Origin: Geodermatophilus obscurus DSM 43160
GTDB taxonomy: Bacteria > Actinomycetota > Actinomycetes > Mycobacteriales > Geodermatophilaceae
Assembly: GCF_000025345.1 (NCBI RefSeq)
Contig: NC_013757.1
Span: forward strand, 2,790,001-2,854,000
DNA: 64,000 nt
Reading direction: 5' to 3'
Below are positions 52,721-62,580 of this stretch, in pieces. Within the stretch, counting starts at the first letter, position 1; each line of letters opens with the position of its first letter. The notes below the pieces were generated by a model. That model saw only the letters and a program-made list of their open reading frames with translations, ran no database searches and was not told the DNA's origin. A program made the translations under genes and the position numbers.

Positions 52721-54811
52721 TCAGGCGGGGACGGCGGTCAGCGACGCGGGCGCCGGCTCGTGGCCCAGCGGCCGGCGGGAGAAGCTGCCGGTGCCGTGGG
52801 AGACCGAGCGCAGCGCCCCGGCGTAGCCGAGCAGCTCGACCTCGGGGACCTCGGCGCGCACCGTCGTCCGGTCGCGCTCGGGGTCGGCGTCGCTGCCGGT
52901 GACCCGTGCCCGCCGGCCGGACAGGTCGCTCATCACCGCACCGACGTACTCCCCCGGCACCACCACCTGCACCTCGCACCACGGCTCCAGCACCCGGGTG
53001 CCGGCGGCCGCGGCCGCCTCGCGCAGCGCCAGCGCGCCGGCGGCCTGGAAGGCGGCGTCGGAGGAGTCCACCGAGTGCGCCTTGCCGTCGACGAGGGTCA
53101 CGTGCACGTCGACGATCGGCCGGTCGCCGGAGATCCCGCGCTCGGCCTGGGCCCGGATGCCCTTCTCCACGCTGCCGTGGAACTGGCTGGGCACGGTGCC
53201 GCCGACGATGCGCTGCTCGAAGACGATGCCCGAGCCGGGCGGCCCGGGCTCGGCCTCGACGACGACGACGGCGTACTGGCCGTGCCCGCCGGACTGCTTG
53301 ACGTGCCGGCCGGTGACCCGCACCGGCCCGGCGAGGGTCTCCACCATGGGCACCCGCACCGGCACCGTGGCGACCGCGACGCCGTGCCGCGTGCGCAGCC
53401 GTTCCAGCAGCACCTCGGCGTGCGCGTCGCCGACGCACCACAGCAGCAGCTGCCCGGTGTCGGCACGCCGTTCCAGGCGGACGGTCGGGTCCTCGGCGAC
53501 CAGCCGGGACAGCGCCGTGGCCAGCCGGTCCTCGTCGGCACGGGACGCCGCCTCGACGGCGACCGGCAGCTGCGGGGTGGGCAGGTCCCAGGGCGGCACC
53601 AGCCGCGGGTCGTCGGGCGAGGAGAGGGTGTCGCCGGTCTCGGCGCTGGTGAGGCGCGCGACCGCGCAGATGTCCCCGGCCGGGCAGGCGGCGACCGGGC
53701 GCAGCGTCGCCCCCAGCGGGCAGGAGATCGCGCCGATCCGCTCGTCGGCGTCGTGGTCGGGGTGACCGCGGTCGGCCAGGCCGTGCCCGGAGACGTGCAC
53801 CGGGGTGTCCGGGCGCAGCGTGCCGGAGAAGACCCGCACCAGCGAGACGCGGCCGAGGTAGGGGTCGGTCGTCGTCTTGATGACCTCGGCGACCAGCGGG
53901 CCGTCGGGGTCGCAGGACAGCGGGGACGCCGGGGAGCCGTCGGGGCGGGTGACCGGCGGGCAGCCGTGCTCCATCGGGCAGGGGAACGCCGAGACGAGCA
54001 GGTCGAGCAGCTCGGCGACACCGACACCGGTCAGCGGGGACACGCACAGGATCGGGTGGAAGTGGCCGCGGGCCACCGCGGTCTCCAGGTCCGCGACCAG
54101 GTCGGCGACGGAGAGCTCCTCGCCGTCGAGGTAGCGGTCCATGAGGGTCTCGTCCTCGCTCTCGCCGATGATCCCCTCGATCAGCTCGGCGCGGAGCCGC
54201 TCGGCGTCCTGCTCGCCCGCTCCCCCCAGCTCGGCGTCCGGGTGCGGCTCCAGCAAGGAGACCAGCCCGGTGACCGCGCCGTCCGGCCCGCGCTGCAGCA
54301 GGTGCAGCGGCAGGACGCCGTCCCCGAGCATCGTGCGGCAGGAGCGGACGGCGTCGTCGACGTCGGCGCGCGGGCGGTCCAGCTGGGTGACCACGACGGC
54401 GCGCGGCATGCCGACGGCCGCGCACTCCTCCCACAGCTGCACGGTGGTGGCATCGACGCCGCCGACGGCGGAGACGACGAACAGCGCGGCGTCGGCCGCG
54501 CGCAGCCCGGCCCGCAGCTCGCCGACGAAGTCCGGGGAACCGGGGGTGTCCAGCAGGGTGATGCGGTGCCCGGCGTGCTCGACGGTGGCCACGCCGAGCG
54601 ACACCGAGCGCTGCTGGCGGACCTCCACCTCCTCGCTGTCCAGGCAGGTGGTGCCGTCCTCGACCCGGCCGGCCCGGGGGAGCGCGCCGGTGGCGACCAG
54701 CAGCGCCTCGGCGAGGGTGGTCTTGCCCGCGGCCGCGTGGCCCACCAGGGCCACGTTGCGGACCTTCTCGGCCGGCCGCGGGCCCGGTGCGGCGACGGTC
54801 TCCTTGCCCAC
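52721..54811 (-). CDS. EF-G-like translational GTPase (FusA2-type)
   Basis: A 696-residue protein with an EF-G-like layout. G domain: VALVGHAAAGKTTLAEALL, DTPGSPDFVGEL, VTQLDRPRADVD. The later domains include SGGHGQYAVVVVEAEPG and a C-terminal LEPWCEVQVVVPGEYVGAVMSDLSGRRARVTG block of EF-G domains IV and V. It matches the FusA2 group (Rv0120c), distinct from canonical EF-G; no essential role is established. The GTG at 54811 fits the P-loop distance. A DUF1918 gene is 5 bases upstream. Confidence 0.85.
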   Translation of the reverse strand: MGKETVAAPGPRPAEKVRNVALVGHAAAGKTTLAEALLVATGALPRAGRVEDGTTCLDSEEVEVRQQRSVSLGVATVEHAGHRITLLDTPGSPDFVGELRAGLRAADAALFVVSAVGGVDATTVQLWEECAAVGMPRAVVVTQLDRPRADVDDAVRSCRTMLGDGVLPLHLLQRGPDGAVTGLVSLLEPHPDAELGGAGEQDAERLRAELIEGIIGESEDETLMDRYLDGEELSVADLVADLETAVARGHFHPILCVSPLTGVGVAELLDLLVSAFPCPMEHGCPPVTRPDGSPASPLSCDPDGPLVAEVIKTTTDPYLGRVSLVRVFSGTLRPDTPVHVSGHGLADRGHPDHDADERIGAISCPLGATLRPVAACPAGDICAVARLTSAETGDTLSSPDDPRLVPPWDLPTPQLPVAVEAASRADEDRLATALSRLVAEDPTVRLERRADTGQLLLWCVGDAHAEVLLERLRTRHGVAVATVPVRVPMVETLAGPVRVTGRHVKQSGGHGQYAVVVVEAEPGPPGSGIVFEQRIVGGTVPSQFHGSVEKGIRAQAERGISGDRPIVDVHVTLVDGKAHSVDSSDAAFQAAGALALREAAAAAGTRVLEPWCEVQVVVPGEYVGAVMSDLSGRRARVTGSDADPERDRTTVRAEVPEVELLGYAGALRSVSHGTGSFSRRPLGHEPAPASLTAVPA

Positions 54812-54816
54812 GCCGC

Positions 54817-55017
54817 TCAGCCGTTCGCCGGCTCGGGGACGACGGCGCAGGTGCCTGCGGCCGGGTGGAAGACGCCGGTGTGCCCGTCGGGGTCCCACCG
54901 GACGACGTACGGCGGCCCCCCGCCCTCTCCCCTGACCTCGAGCACCCGGCCGGTGCGCTCGGCTTCTCCCTGGTGGGTGGACCGGACGACGATCCGGTCC
55001 CCGACGCGTGCTTGCAC
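54817..55017 (-). CDS. DUF1918 domain protein
   Basis: A 66-residue protein matching the actinobacterial DUF1918 family (VGDRIVVRSTHQGEAERTGRVLEVRG, YVVRWDPDGHTGVFHPAAG). It is a small SH3-like beta-barrel of unknown function. A strong ribosome binding site (CAGGAGG) precedes the GTG. Confidence 0.82.
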   Translation of the reverse strand: MQARVGDRIVVRSTHQGEAERTGRVLEVRGEGGGPPYVVRWDPDGHTGVFHPAAGTCAVVPEPANG

Positions 55018-55139
55018 GACGACCTCCTGGCGGCTGCCCCGTCTGTGTGCTGTGGGTCACAGCCTGCCTCCGGGGCCCGGACCGATCAAGGGACCCGGGC
55101 CCGTCGCCTCCCCGTCCTGCCGGAGCCCATGCTGGTGCC

Positions 55140-55343
55140 ATGACGAGCCCCCAGCACGCGGCCGGCCGGGACCAGGAGGACGAGCTCGCGCACGCCGTCC
55201 CCCGGGAGGCCGCCGACGGGCCGCCGCCGTGGGTGGCCGTCTGCGGGACGCCGGTCGCCGTCGTCCAGGGCAGCTGGTCGGGACGGCGCGGGCTGGGGTC
55301 GGCGTCGCCCTGCCCGGAGTGCGCCCGCCGCGCGCCGGCCTGA
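55140..55343 (+). CDS. Small protein with a C-terminal CPEC zinc-type motif
   Basis: A 67-residue protein. The central WVAVCGTPVAVVQGSWSG and the end CPECARRAPA provide three cysteines that could bind zinc. It resembles small actinobacterial zinc proteins of unknown function. It is divergent from the DUF1918 gene. The start ATG 55140 is chosen because upstream codons are unlike coding sequence. Confidence 0.5.
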   Translation: MTSPQHAAGRDQEDELAHAVPREAADGPPPWVAVCGTPVAVVQGSWSGRRGLGSASPCPECARRAPA

Positions 55344-55393
55344 CCCCTTCCCCCTCGTTGTTGTTGCCCGTCGTCCGGCGATGTCGACGATCA

Positions 55394-55407
55394 GTTGGGG
55401 ATAACGG
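55394..55407 (+). repeat. Dispersed motif copy h (GTTGGGGATAACGG)
   Basis: Exact consensus between the 3' ends of the small zinc protein and cydC, so it cannot be a promoter of either. Confidence 0.65.
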
Positions 55408-55449
55408 TATTACGGGCGCAGGCCGAGGCCGCACGGTCCGTGGGACGGG

Positions 55450-57138
55450 TCAGCGGGCGGGTGCCTCGAGGGCACGCGACGCCGGGACCGGCCGCGGCAC
55501 GGGCGCCCTGGCGGTGGCCGTTCGTGCCGGCGCGGCGAGGTCCACCACCCGCCAGCGCCGGTCGAGGTCCGCCGTCTGGTGGGTGACGAGCACGACCGTG
55601 CGGTCCTCCGCGGCCAGCAGGTCGAGCAGCCGGGCCGTGGTGGCGGCGTCGAGGTGCGCGGTCGGCTCGTCGAGCAGCAGGACCGGGGCCGGGCTCAGCA
55701 GGGCGCGCGCCACGCCGACCCGGGCCCGCTCCCCCGCCGAGAGCCGCTCGCCGGACTCCCCGACCCAGCCGTCCAGGCCCACGGTCCCCAGCAGGCCGGT
55801 CAGGCCGACGTCGGCCAGCACGGCGCGCAGCTCCGCCTCGCTCGCGTCGTCGCGGGCGAGGCGGAGATTGCCGGCGAGCGTGCCGCCGAGGAGCTGCGGG
55901 GTCTGCGGCGCCCAGGCCGAGCGCGCGCGGACGTCGGCGAGCGCGAGCTCGCGCAGATCGACGTCCCCGAGCGTGACCCGGCCGCGGTCCGGGTCCAGGG
56001 CGCGCATCAGCAGCGCGAGGACGCTGCTCTTGCCGACGCCGCTGGGGCCGGTGAGGGCGACCTTCTCCCCCTCCGCCACCGCGAGGTCGAGCTCCGCCGG
56101 CGCGGGCCGGCCCCCGGGGTGGGTCAGCGTGACCGACTCCAGCCGCAGGGCCGAGCCGGTCGGCGGGGGCAGCGGCGCCGCGGGGTCGGTCACCGCCGGC
56201 CGCTGCTCCCCCAGGGCCCGGACCCGGCCGGCCGCCGCCCGGATGCCGCCGGCGGCGCTCCAGGCGGCGCCGAGGCCGCCCACCGCCTCGAAGGAGCCGA
56301 GCACCCCGAGGGCGCTCGCAGCCAGCAGCACGGGGTTCGTCGCGCCGGTGGCGACGTCGTTGCCGACCAGCCACAGGGCCGCTCCCACACCGACCGCCGG
56401 CACCGCCTCGCGCAGCACGGTCGTGACGGCGAGCAGCCGCGCGGACGCCAGCTCGGCGGCCTCCTGCCGCCGCAGGGAGTCCTCCAGGACGGTCCGCGCC
56501 CGGGCACCGCCGTCCCCGCCGGCGGAGTCGGCCAGCCCGCGCAGCAGGTCCAGCGCGTCGCTGCCGAAGGCGGCGTCGGCCTCCCCCGCGGCCACCGCGG
56601 CGCGCCGTCCCGCCACCAGCCCGGCCGCCGGCACGAGGACCCCGAGCACCAGCAGGGCGCCCGCCAGGACGGCGGCCAGCGGCGGGGACACCAGCGCGGT
56701 CAGGGCCACCGCCGCGCCGCCGGCGAGCACGGCGACGGCGGTGGGCGCGACGAGGCGGAGGAACACGCCCTGCAGCTCGTCGACGTCGGCGCGGACCCGG
56801 GCCAGCAGGTCCCCGCCCCGGGCGCCGGTGAGCGCGGCGGGGGCGAGCGGGACCAGCCGGACCAGCAGGTCGGCCCGCACTCGCGCGACCAGGCGCAGGG
56901 TGAGGTCGTGGGAGACCAGCCGCTCGGCGTAGCGCAGCGCGGCGCGGGAGATGCCGAACAACCGGACGCCGGTGATGAGCGGCATGAGCACCAGCAGCGT
57001 CGCGGGGCGCTGGGCCGCGCCGCTGATCAGCGCGCCGGAGGTCGCCAGCAGGGCCGCGCCGGTGAGCACCGTGAGCGCGCCGAGCGCGACGGCCAGCGCC
57101 GTCCGCGCCGGCGGCAGCCGCCGCAGGACCTCCCTCAC
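55450..57138 (-). CDS. cydC: Thiol reductant ABC exporter subunit CydC
   Basis: A 562-residue ABC half-transporter: N-terminal membrane domain, then an ABC ATPase with Walker A TGPSGVGKSSVLALL, signature LSAGERARVGVARALL and Walker B PVLLLDEPTAHLDA. CydDC exports cysteine/glutathione and is needed for cytochrome bd assembly. The GTG start overlaps the cydD stop (GTGA). It is the last gene of the operon. Confidence 0.9.
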   Translation of the reverse strand: MREVLRRLPPARTALAVALGALTVLTGAALLATSGALISGAAQRPATLLVLMPLITGVRLFGISRAALRYAERLVSHDLTLRLVARVRADLLVRLVPLAPAALTGARGGDLLARVRADVDELQGVFLRLVAPTAVAVLAGGAAVALTALVSPPLAAVLAGALLVLGVLVPAAGLVAGRRAAVAAGEADAAFGSDALDLLRGLADSAGGDGGARARTVLEDSLRRQEAAELASARLLAVTTVLREAVPAVGVGAALWLVGNDVATGATNPVLLAASALGVLGSFEAVGGLGAAWSAAGGIRAAAGRVRALGEQRPAVTDPAAPLPPPTGSALRLESVTLTHPGGRPAPAELDLAVAEGEKVALTGPSGVGKSSVLALLMRALDPDRGRVTLGDVDLRELALADVRARSAWAPQTPQLLGGTLAGNLRLARDDASEAELRAVLADVGLTGLLGTVGLDGWVGESGERLSAGERARVGVARALLSPAPVLLLDEPTAHLDAATTARLLDLLAAEDRTVVLVTHQTADLDRRWRVVDLAAPARTATARAPVPRPVPASRALEAPAR

Positions 57139-58823
57139 CGCACGGCCGCCGGGCCGGGCACCGGGTCCGGTGCCATGCGGCCGTCCTCGAGCGGGACCAC
57201 CCGGTCGTGCAGGGCCAGCGGAGCCGCGCGGTGGGTGACGGTGAGGACGGTCCGCCCGCGCGCCAGGGCGTCGAGCGCGGCGAGCACCTCGGCCTCGCTG
57301 TCCGGGTCGAGCTGGGCGGTCGGCTCGTCCAGCAGCAGGACGGCGGCGTCCTTGACGAAGGCGCGGGCCAGCGCGATGCGCAGCCGCTCCCCGCCGGAGA
57401 GGCGGGCACCGTCCTCCCCCAGCGGCGTGTCCAGACCCTGCGGCAGCCGCCGGACGACGTCGAGGAGGTGGGCTCGCGCCAGCGCGGTCTCCACCTCGTC
57501 GACGGTGGCGCCGGGCCGGCCCAGCCGCACGTTCTCCAGGACCGAGCCGGGCAGCAGCCAGGGCCGCTCCGGCACGTGGGCGATCCGCGCCCGCCAGGCG
57601 TCCGGGTCCAGGGCCGCGAGCGGGACGCCGTCGACGAGCACGGTGCCCTCGTCGGGGCCGGCGAAGCCGAGGAGCAGCCGCAGCACGCTGGACTTGCCCG
57701 CGCCGCTGGGCCCGACGAGGGCGGTCCGCGAGCCGGGCGGCAGGTCGAGGTCGACGCCGGTGAGCACCTCGTTGCCCTCGTGCCGCAGGGTCACCCCGCT
57801 GAGCCGGACGTGCGGGACGCCGGGGCGCACGACCGCGGTGCCGCGGTCCGGTTCGGGCAGGTCGAGCAGGGCGAGGACCCGCTCGGCGGCGGGTCGGCCC
57901 TCGAGGGCGGCGTGCCGGTCGGCCCCCAGCGCGCGCAGCGGGGCGAAGAACTCGGGGGTCAGCAGGAGCACGAGCAGGGCGAGTTGCAGCTCGAGGCCGC
58001 CGGAGAAGAGGCGCACGCCCACGGTGACGGCGACCAGGGCCGTGCACAGCACCGCGCCGAACTCCAGGACGAAGCCGGACAGGAAGGCCGTCCGCAGCAC
58101 CCGCATGGTGGCCGCGCGGTGCGCCTCCCCGACGTCGGCGAGCCAGCGCCGGCTCCGTCCGGCCCGGCCGTAGGCGACGAGGGTCGGCAGCACCCGCACG
58201 GTGTCGACGAGCACGGCGCCGAGCTGCCCCAGCGTCGTCCACTGCTCGCGGGCCGAGCGCGCCGCCAGGGAGCCGACCAGCCAGAGGAAGAACACCAGCA
58301 GCGGCCCGGTGGCCAGCAGCAGCGCGCCGCTCGGCGGGTCCAGCACCAGCACGGTGCCGGCCAGCAGCGGCGGGAGCACCGCGGCCCACACCGCGCCGGG
58401 CAGCAGGCGCGCCACGAGGCCGTCGAGCTTGCCGACCCCCTCCGTGGCCGTCGTGACCAGCTCCCCGGCCCGCTCCCCCGCCATCAGCGCGGGGCCCAGC
58501 CGCAGGATCTTGCCCACCAGCTCGCTGCGGACCTCGTGCCGGGTCCGCGCCGACGTGCGTGCCGCCAGCAGCTCCCGCAGGGCCAGCAGGCCGGCCCGCG
58601 CCAGCCACGCGGCCAGGGCTCCGGCGAGGGCGCCGAGCAGGTCGCCGGGGGTGGACCGCCCGGCGAACACCGCGCTGACCACGGCGGCGACCAGCGCCCA
58701 CTGCACCACGAGCAGGACGGCGGTGAGCGCGGCCAGGGCGGCGCAGGCCAGAGCCAGCCGGCGGGGTCCGGGCCGGGCCAGCACCCGTGCCACGGGGCCG
58801 TGCGCCGCCGGACGAGAGCCCAT
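57135..58823 (-). CDS. cydD: Thiol reductant ABC exporter subunit CydD
   Basis: A 562-residue partner of CydC: five or six membrane helices, then an ATPase with Walker A VGPSGAGKSSVLRLLLG, signature LSGGERLRIALARAF and Walker B AAVLLLDEPTAQLDP. The ATG at 58823 overlaps the cydB stop (ATGA), showing translational coupling in the operon. Confidence 0.9.
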   Translation of the reverse strand: MGSRPAAHGPVARVLARPGPRRLALACAALAALTAVLLVVQWALVAAVVSAVFAGRSTPGDLLGALAGALAAWLARAGLLALRELLAARTSARTRHEVRSELVGKILRLGPALMAGERAGELVTTATEGVGKLDGLVARLLPGAVWAAVLPPLLAGTVLVLDPPSGALLLATGPLLVFFLWLVGSLAARSAREQWTTLGQLGAVLVDTVRVLPTLVAYGRAGRSRRWLADVGEAHRAATMRVLRTAFLSGFVLEFGAVLCTALVAVTVGVRLFSGGLELQLALLVLLLTPEFFAPLRALGADRHAALEGRPAAERVLALLDLPEPDRGTAVVRPGVPHVRLSGVTLRHEGNEVLTGVDLDLPPGSRTALVGPSGAGKSSVLRLLLGFAGPDEGTVLVDGVPLAALDPDAWRARIAHVPERPWLLPGSVLENVRLGRPGATVDEVETALARAHLLDVVRRLPQGLDTPLGEDGARLSGGERLRIALARAFVKDAAVLLLDEPTAQLDPDSEAEVLAALDALARGRTVLTVTHRAAPLALHDRVVPLEDGRMAPDPVPGPAAVR

Positions 58824-59857
58824 CAGTACCCCTGGTCGAGGGCACCCTCGTCGGGCCGCACCCGCTCCCGGAAGACGTAGTAGTTCCAGATCTGGTAGCC
58901 GATGATCAGCGGCAGGAAGATCGCGCCCACCCAGGTCATCAGCACCAGGGTGTAGTGCTGGCTGGCCGACTCCTGCAGCGTCAGGCTGAACGCCGGGTCC
59001 AGCGTGGAGGGCAGCACCACGCCGCGGGTGAACAGGGCGATGAACACCGTCACCGTGGCGAAGAGGATGGTCAGCCCGCTCATCGTGAACGCGAGGGTGT
59101 CGCGGCGCAGCGTGAGCGCCAACCAGATGCTGGCCAGGGTCAGGAACGCCGCCACCGGGAAGAGCCAGGGCAGCACGCCGAAGTCCTCGAACAGGCCCTC
59201 GGTGACGTAGCCCATGACGACGAAGGCCAGGATGGCCACGGTCGCCAGCGCCCCCCACCCGAGCGCCGCCCTGCGGGCCCGGGCGTGCAACGGGGTGTCC
59301 TGGTGCAACCGCAGGAGCAGGAAGTTCGCGCCGTGCAGCACGAACAGCAGCAGCGTGGCGCACCCGCCGACCAGCGCGAACGGCGTGAACAGCTCGGTGA
59401 CCGGGCTGACCACCCGGGAGTCCTCGTTGACCGCGAGCCCCTCGATGATCTTGGCCATCACGACGCCCCAGAGGAACGAGGGGACGACGCTGCCGAGGAA
59501 GGACATCCAGTCCCAGAAGTCCCGCCACCGCTGCTTGTCGACCTGGTTGCGGTACTCGAAGGACACCCCGCGCAGCAGCAGGGCCAGCAGGATCGCCACG
59601 AAGATGGGGTAGAGGCCGCTGAATAACGCGCCGTACCAGATCGGGAAGGTCGAGAACATCAGGCCGGCCGCGGCGATTATCCACACCTCGTTGCCGTCCC
59701 AGAACGGGCCGATGGTGCCGGTCAGCGCCCGCTCCTCGGCCTCGTTCCGGGCCAGCGTGGGCCGCAGGATGTCCACGCCGAAGTCGAAGCCCTCGAGGAA
59801 GAAGTAGAGGGTGAACGTCAGCGCGATGAGCCAGAACCACAGCGTGACGAGGTCCAC
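58823..59857 (-). CDS. cydB: Cytochrome d ubiquinol oxidase subunit II
   Basis: A 344-residue membrane subunit with eight or nine helices. The start FWLIALTFTLYFFLEGFDFGV and TIGPFWDGNEVWIIAAAGLMFSTFPIWY are characteristic of CydB. It forms the bd oxidase with CydA. GTG 59857 follows cydA by two bases. Confidence 0.94.
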   Translation of the reverse strand: MDLVTLWFWLIALTFTLYFFLEGFDFGVDILRPTLARNEAEERALTGTIGPFWDGNEVWIIAAAGLMFSTFPIWYGALFSGLYPIFVAILLALLLRGVSFEYRNQVDKQRWRDFWDWMSFLGSVVPSFLWGVVMAKIIEGLAVNEDSRVVSPVTELFTPFALVGGCATLLLFVLHGANFLLLRLHQDTPLHARARRAALGWGALATVAILAFVVMGYVTEGLFEDFGVLPWLFPVAAFLTLASIWLALTLRRDTLAFTMSGLTILFATVTVFIALFTRGVVLPSTLDPAFSLTLQESASQHYTLVLMTWVGAIFLPLIIGYQIWNYYVFRERVRPDEGALDQGY

Positions 59858-59859
59858 CG

Positions 59860-61284
59860 TCAGTCCTTCCGCTCGTAGCCCTGGAAGCCGGTGCCCTCGT
59901 AGCTGGGCGCGGGCGCGGCGACCAGCTGCGCGTCGGGCGTGCGGTGGATGCCGGCCCGTGCGGTCACGGTGAGCAGGTAGACGTCCAGCCCGATCAGGGC
60001 GAGGTACACCACCCACAGCCCGACCAGGCCGGCGAGCACCTCGCCGAGGGAGTTGGCGCTGACCCCCTCCTCGACGGTGAGCAGGCCGTAGACCATGAAG
60101 GGCTGCCGGCCCATCTCGGTGACCATCCACCCGGTGAAGTTCGCGATCCACGGCAGCGGGATGAACAGCACCAGGGCCCGGAGGAACCAGCGCGTCCCGT
60201 CGAGCCCCTGTCGCCGTCGCCACCAGAGGAACAGGCCGAGGAAGGCCGTGGCCAGCAGCAGCGAGCCGATGGCGACCATGATCCGGAAGGACCAGTACAC
60301 CCAGGCCACGGGCGGGACGTAGTCCCCCTCCCCGTATGCCTCGTCGTACTGCTCCTCCAGCTGGTTGATCCCCTCGTAGCGGCCCTCGAGGCTGTTGTAG
60401 GCGAGGATCGACCCGACGTAGGGGATCTCGAGGCTGACCGTGTTCTCCCGGGCCTCCTGGTCGATGAGCGCGACCAACGACCACGGGGCAGGCGACTCCG
60501 AGGTCTCCCACTGCGCCTCCATCGCCGCGAACTTCATCGGCTGGTCCTCGCGGGCGACCTGCGCCTCGGTGTGGCCGCTGACCACCGAGAAGACGGTGCC
60601 CACCGCGGCGAAGACCAGCCCGATGCGCAACGACCGCGAGTACACGTCCGTGTCCTGACGCCGGAGCAGGTGGAAGGCGCTGATGCCGAGGACGAAGAAG
60701 CCGGCGACCACCCAGGCGCTGCCCTGCACGTGGGCGAAGTAGAGCCAGGCCTTGTAGTTGAAGACGACGGCGCCGAAGTCGGTGAGCCGGGCCTGGCCGT
60801 CGACGACCTCGTAGCCGACCGGGTGGTGCATCCAGGCGTTGGCCAGCACGATCCAGAAGGCGCTGATCTGGGTGCCGATGGCGACCAGCCAGATGGCCCC
60901 CAGACGCATCCAGGGCTTGAGCCGGTCCTTGCCGAACCACCACAGCCCGATGAAGGTGCTCTCGAGGAAGAACGCCATCAGCACCTCGAGCGCGAGCGGG
61001 ACGCCGAAGATGTTGCCGACGAAGTAGGAGTACTCGCTCCAGTTCATCCCGAACTGGAACTCCTGCACGATGCCGGTCACCACGCCGACGGCGAAGTTGA
61101 TGAGGAAGAGGTGACCGAAGAAGTTGGTCATCTTCCCGTAGAGCTCGCGGCGGTCGCTGCGGACGAAGGCGAAGGTCTCCATCACCGCGATGAGGAAGGC
61201 CAGCCCGACGGTGAGCGAGACGAAGAAGAAGTGGAAGATGCTCGTCGAGGCGAACTGGAACCGGGAGAGCTCCACCACGTCCAT
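59860..61284 (-). CDS. cydA: Cytochrome d ubiquinol oxidase subunit I
   Basis: A 474-residue membrane subunit that binds the hemes and reduces oxygen with menaquinol. Heme ligands: His18 (STSIFHFFFVSLTVG), a second His in LYFAHVQGSAWVVAG and the Met in MVTEMGRQPFMVYG. The Q-loop is short, as in other actinobacteria. ATG 61284 is chosen; the upstream frame is not CydA-like. It is the first gene of cydABDC. Its promoter should lie within 61285-61430, but I see no clear element. Confidence 0.95.
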   Translation of the reverse strand: MDVVELSRFQFASTSIFHFFFVSLTVGLAFLIAVMETFAFVRSDRRELYGKMTNFFGHLFLINFAVGVVTGIVQEFQFGMNWSEYSYFVGNIFGVPLALEVLMAFFLESTFIGLWWFGKDRLKPWMRLGAIWLVAIGTQISAFWIVLANAWMHHPVGYEVVDGQARLTDFGAVVFNYKAWLYFAHVQGSAWVVAGFFVLGISAFHLLRRQDTDVYSRSLRIGLVFAAVGTVFSVVSGHTEAQVAREDQPMKFAAMEAQWETSESPAPWSLVALIDQEARENTVSLEIPYVGSILAYNSLEGRYEGINQLEEQYDEAYGEGDYVPPVAWVYWSFRIMVAIGSLLLATAFLGLFLWWRRRQGLDGTRWFLRALVLFIPLPWIANFTGWMVTEMGRQPFMVYGLLTVEEGVSANSLGEVLAGLVGLWVVYLALIGLDVYLLTVTARAGIHRTPDAQLVAAPAPSYEGTGFQGYERKD

Positions 61285-61830
61285 GCGCACCTGCCCCAGG
61301 AACGGACACCGGTGACCGAGGGAGTGGCGCGTGGCTGGCGCGGGAGGTCGCGGCTCCGGGCGGGCACCAGCCTCGCACGCAGGTCGTCCCGCTGCAGGTC
61401 GCCCGGCTCCATGAGCGCTGGGTGTTGTGGATAACGGTCCCACTACCGCGTCGGGAAGCGACCGGCCGATCGGATCCGGGTCGGGCGGAGCCGACGACGA
61501 GGGGAACCGGGTGCCCGGCTGGGTGAGCGACGCGGTGAGCGCGCCTTCCGCGGGGTCGATGGGACCGGCCGGGCGAGGACGACGCCGTCCGGCCGCCCGG
61601 CCGGGACGACCCCGCGCAGCCCTAGCGGCTCGGGGAGCCGACGCTCCTCCTGCACCCGGAGCTCATCGGGTCTTCGCCGCCGGACCGCCGGCTGTCCACC
61701 GCCGATCGCCGGGCCGGGGACGGCGGGGTTGCTCCGGGCGCACGAGTCGGTGTCCACTGACGGCGGCTCGCTGCCGCGTCCTCAACGGGGTCTGTCCGGC
61801 GAGCTCCCCCGTGTGCCGAGGAGTCCCGAC
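61285..61830. other. Intergenic stretch between cydA and the small gene at 61831
   Basis: No gene is supported on either strand. Motif copy i lies at 61424-61437. The rest is GC-rich and without clear repeats. Confidence 0.5.
61424..61437 (+). repeat. Dispersed motif copy i (GTTGTGGATAACGG)
   Basis: One base differs from the consensus; it contains TGTGGATAA, a perfect DnaA-box core on the minus strand (TTATCCACA). Confidence 0.6.
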
Positions 61831-62091
61831 GTGGCGCGTCGACCGAGGAAGGGACTCCAGTCGGAGCTCCTCCACCTGCTGCAGCCGCTGGTGCGCCGGC
61901 GGGCCGAGCTGCTCAGCGAGCGGATCGCCCCCACGCTGGCCGACATCGGCGACGACATGGCCGGCCGGCCGGCGGACGAGGTCCTCGCTGCGCTCGACGC
62001 CGCCATCCGGAACGCCGGCGGGACCCCCGACACGGCGGCGCTGCGGGAGTTCGCCGCACGGATCGAGGCCGGCGAGAACCCCTTCAGCTGA
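61831..62091 (+). CDS. Small helical protein of unknown function
   Basis: An 86-residue, mostly helical protein (LQSELLHLLQPLVRRRAELL, GRPADEVLAALDAAIRNAGG, TAALREFAARIEAGENPF). I do not recognise the family. GTG 61831 has GAGGAG 8-13 bases upstream; the frame extends to 61729 but the upstream residues are less coherent. It converges with the gene at 62157 across a hairpin. Confidence 0.5.
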   Translation: MARRPRKGLQSELLHLLQPLVRRRAELLSERIAPTLADIGDDMAGRPADEVLAALDAAIRNAGGTPDTAALREFAARIEAGENPFS

Positions 62092-62098
62092 GCATGAC

Positions 62099-62154
62099 GG
62101 CCCCGTCCAGGGCCCCACCCTGAGCCTGCGAAGGGTGGGGAGGACGGGGTCCTT
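62099..62154. terminator. Covarying hairpin element (family A) between convergent genes
   Basis: Outer arms GGCCCCGTCC and GGACGGGG; inner arms CCCCACCCT and AGGGTGGGG; loop GAGCCTGCGA. Compared with 38708-38762, an inner C-G pair has become a T-A type pair, with both sides changed. Confidence 0.7.
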
Positions 62155-62156
62155 CC

Positions 62157-62396
62157 TCAGGCGCGGAAGAGGTCGCGGCGAGCCTGGCGGACGAGGACGT
62201 CGGCGGCCTCGCTGTCGGCAACCCCGTGGCCGGCGATCAGGGCGGCGAGGTCGTCCCGGGCGCTGGCGGTGGCGTAGTCGGCGAGCTCGCGCTCGAGGGC
62301 GCGGCGGGCGTGGCGCTCGGCCCGGCGACGGCGCAGCGAGTCCACCCACCCCAGGTCGGGCGTGGTGGCGGCGATGGCGAAGGCGGTGCCCTGCAT
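62157..62396 (-). CDS. Small charged protein of unknown function
   Basis: A 79-residue protein: a hydrophobic start (MQGTAFAIAATTPDLGW) followed by an Arg/Ala-rich helix (SLRRRRAERHARRALERELADYA) and an acidic C-terminal helix. No family is recognised. ATG 62396 is preceded by GAGGAG; an upstream GTG/ATG (62432) is an alternative. Confidence 0.5.
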   Translation of the reverse strand: MQGTAFAIAATTPDLGWVDSLRRRRAERHARRALERELADYATASARDDLAALIAGHGVADSEAADVLVRQARRDLFRA

Positions 62397-62580
62397 GACG
62401 ATCTCCTCGGGTGTCGGTCGGTGTCCCGACATCCATGGTCGTCCTGACGCCTTGGCATATCTCGCCCGGACACTGTGAGTGTCCCCACCGCGAGTGAGCA
62501 GATGTGGCCGACGCCACCGGCTGTCGGCGCTGCGCGGTGAGGCAGGTCATGCCGAAGCCCCGACGCGCGGCCCGGGTGGG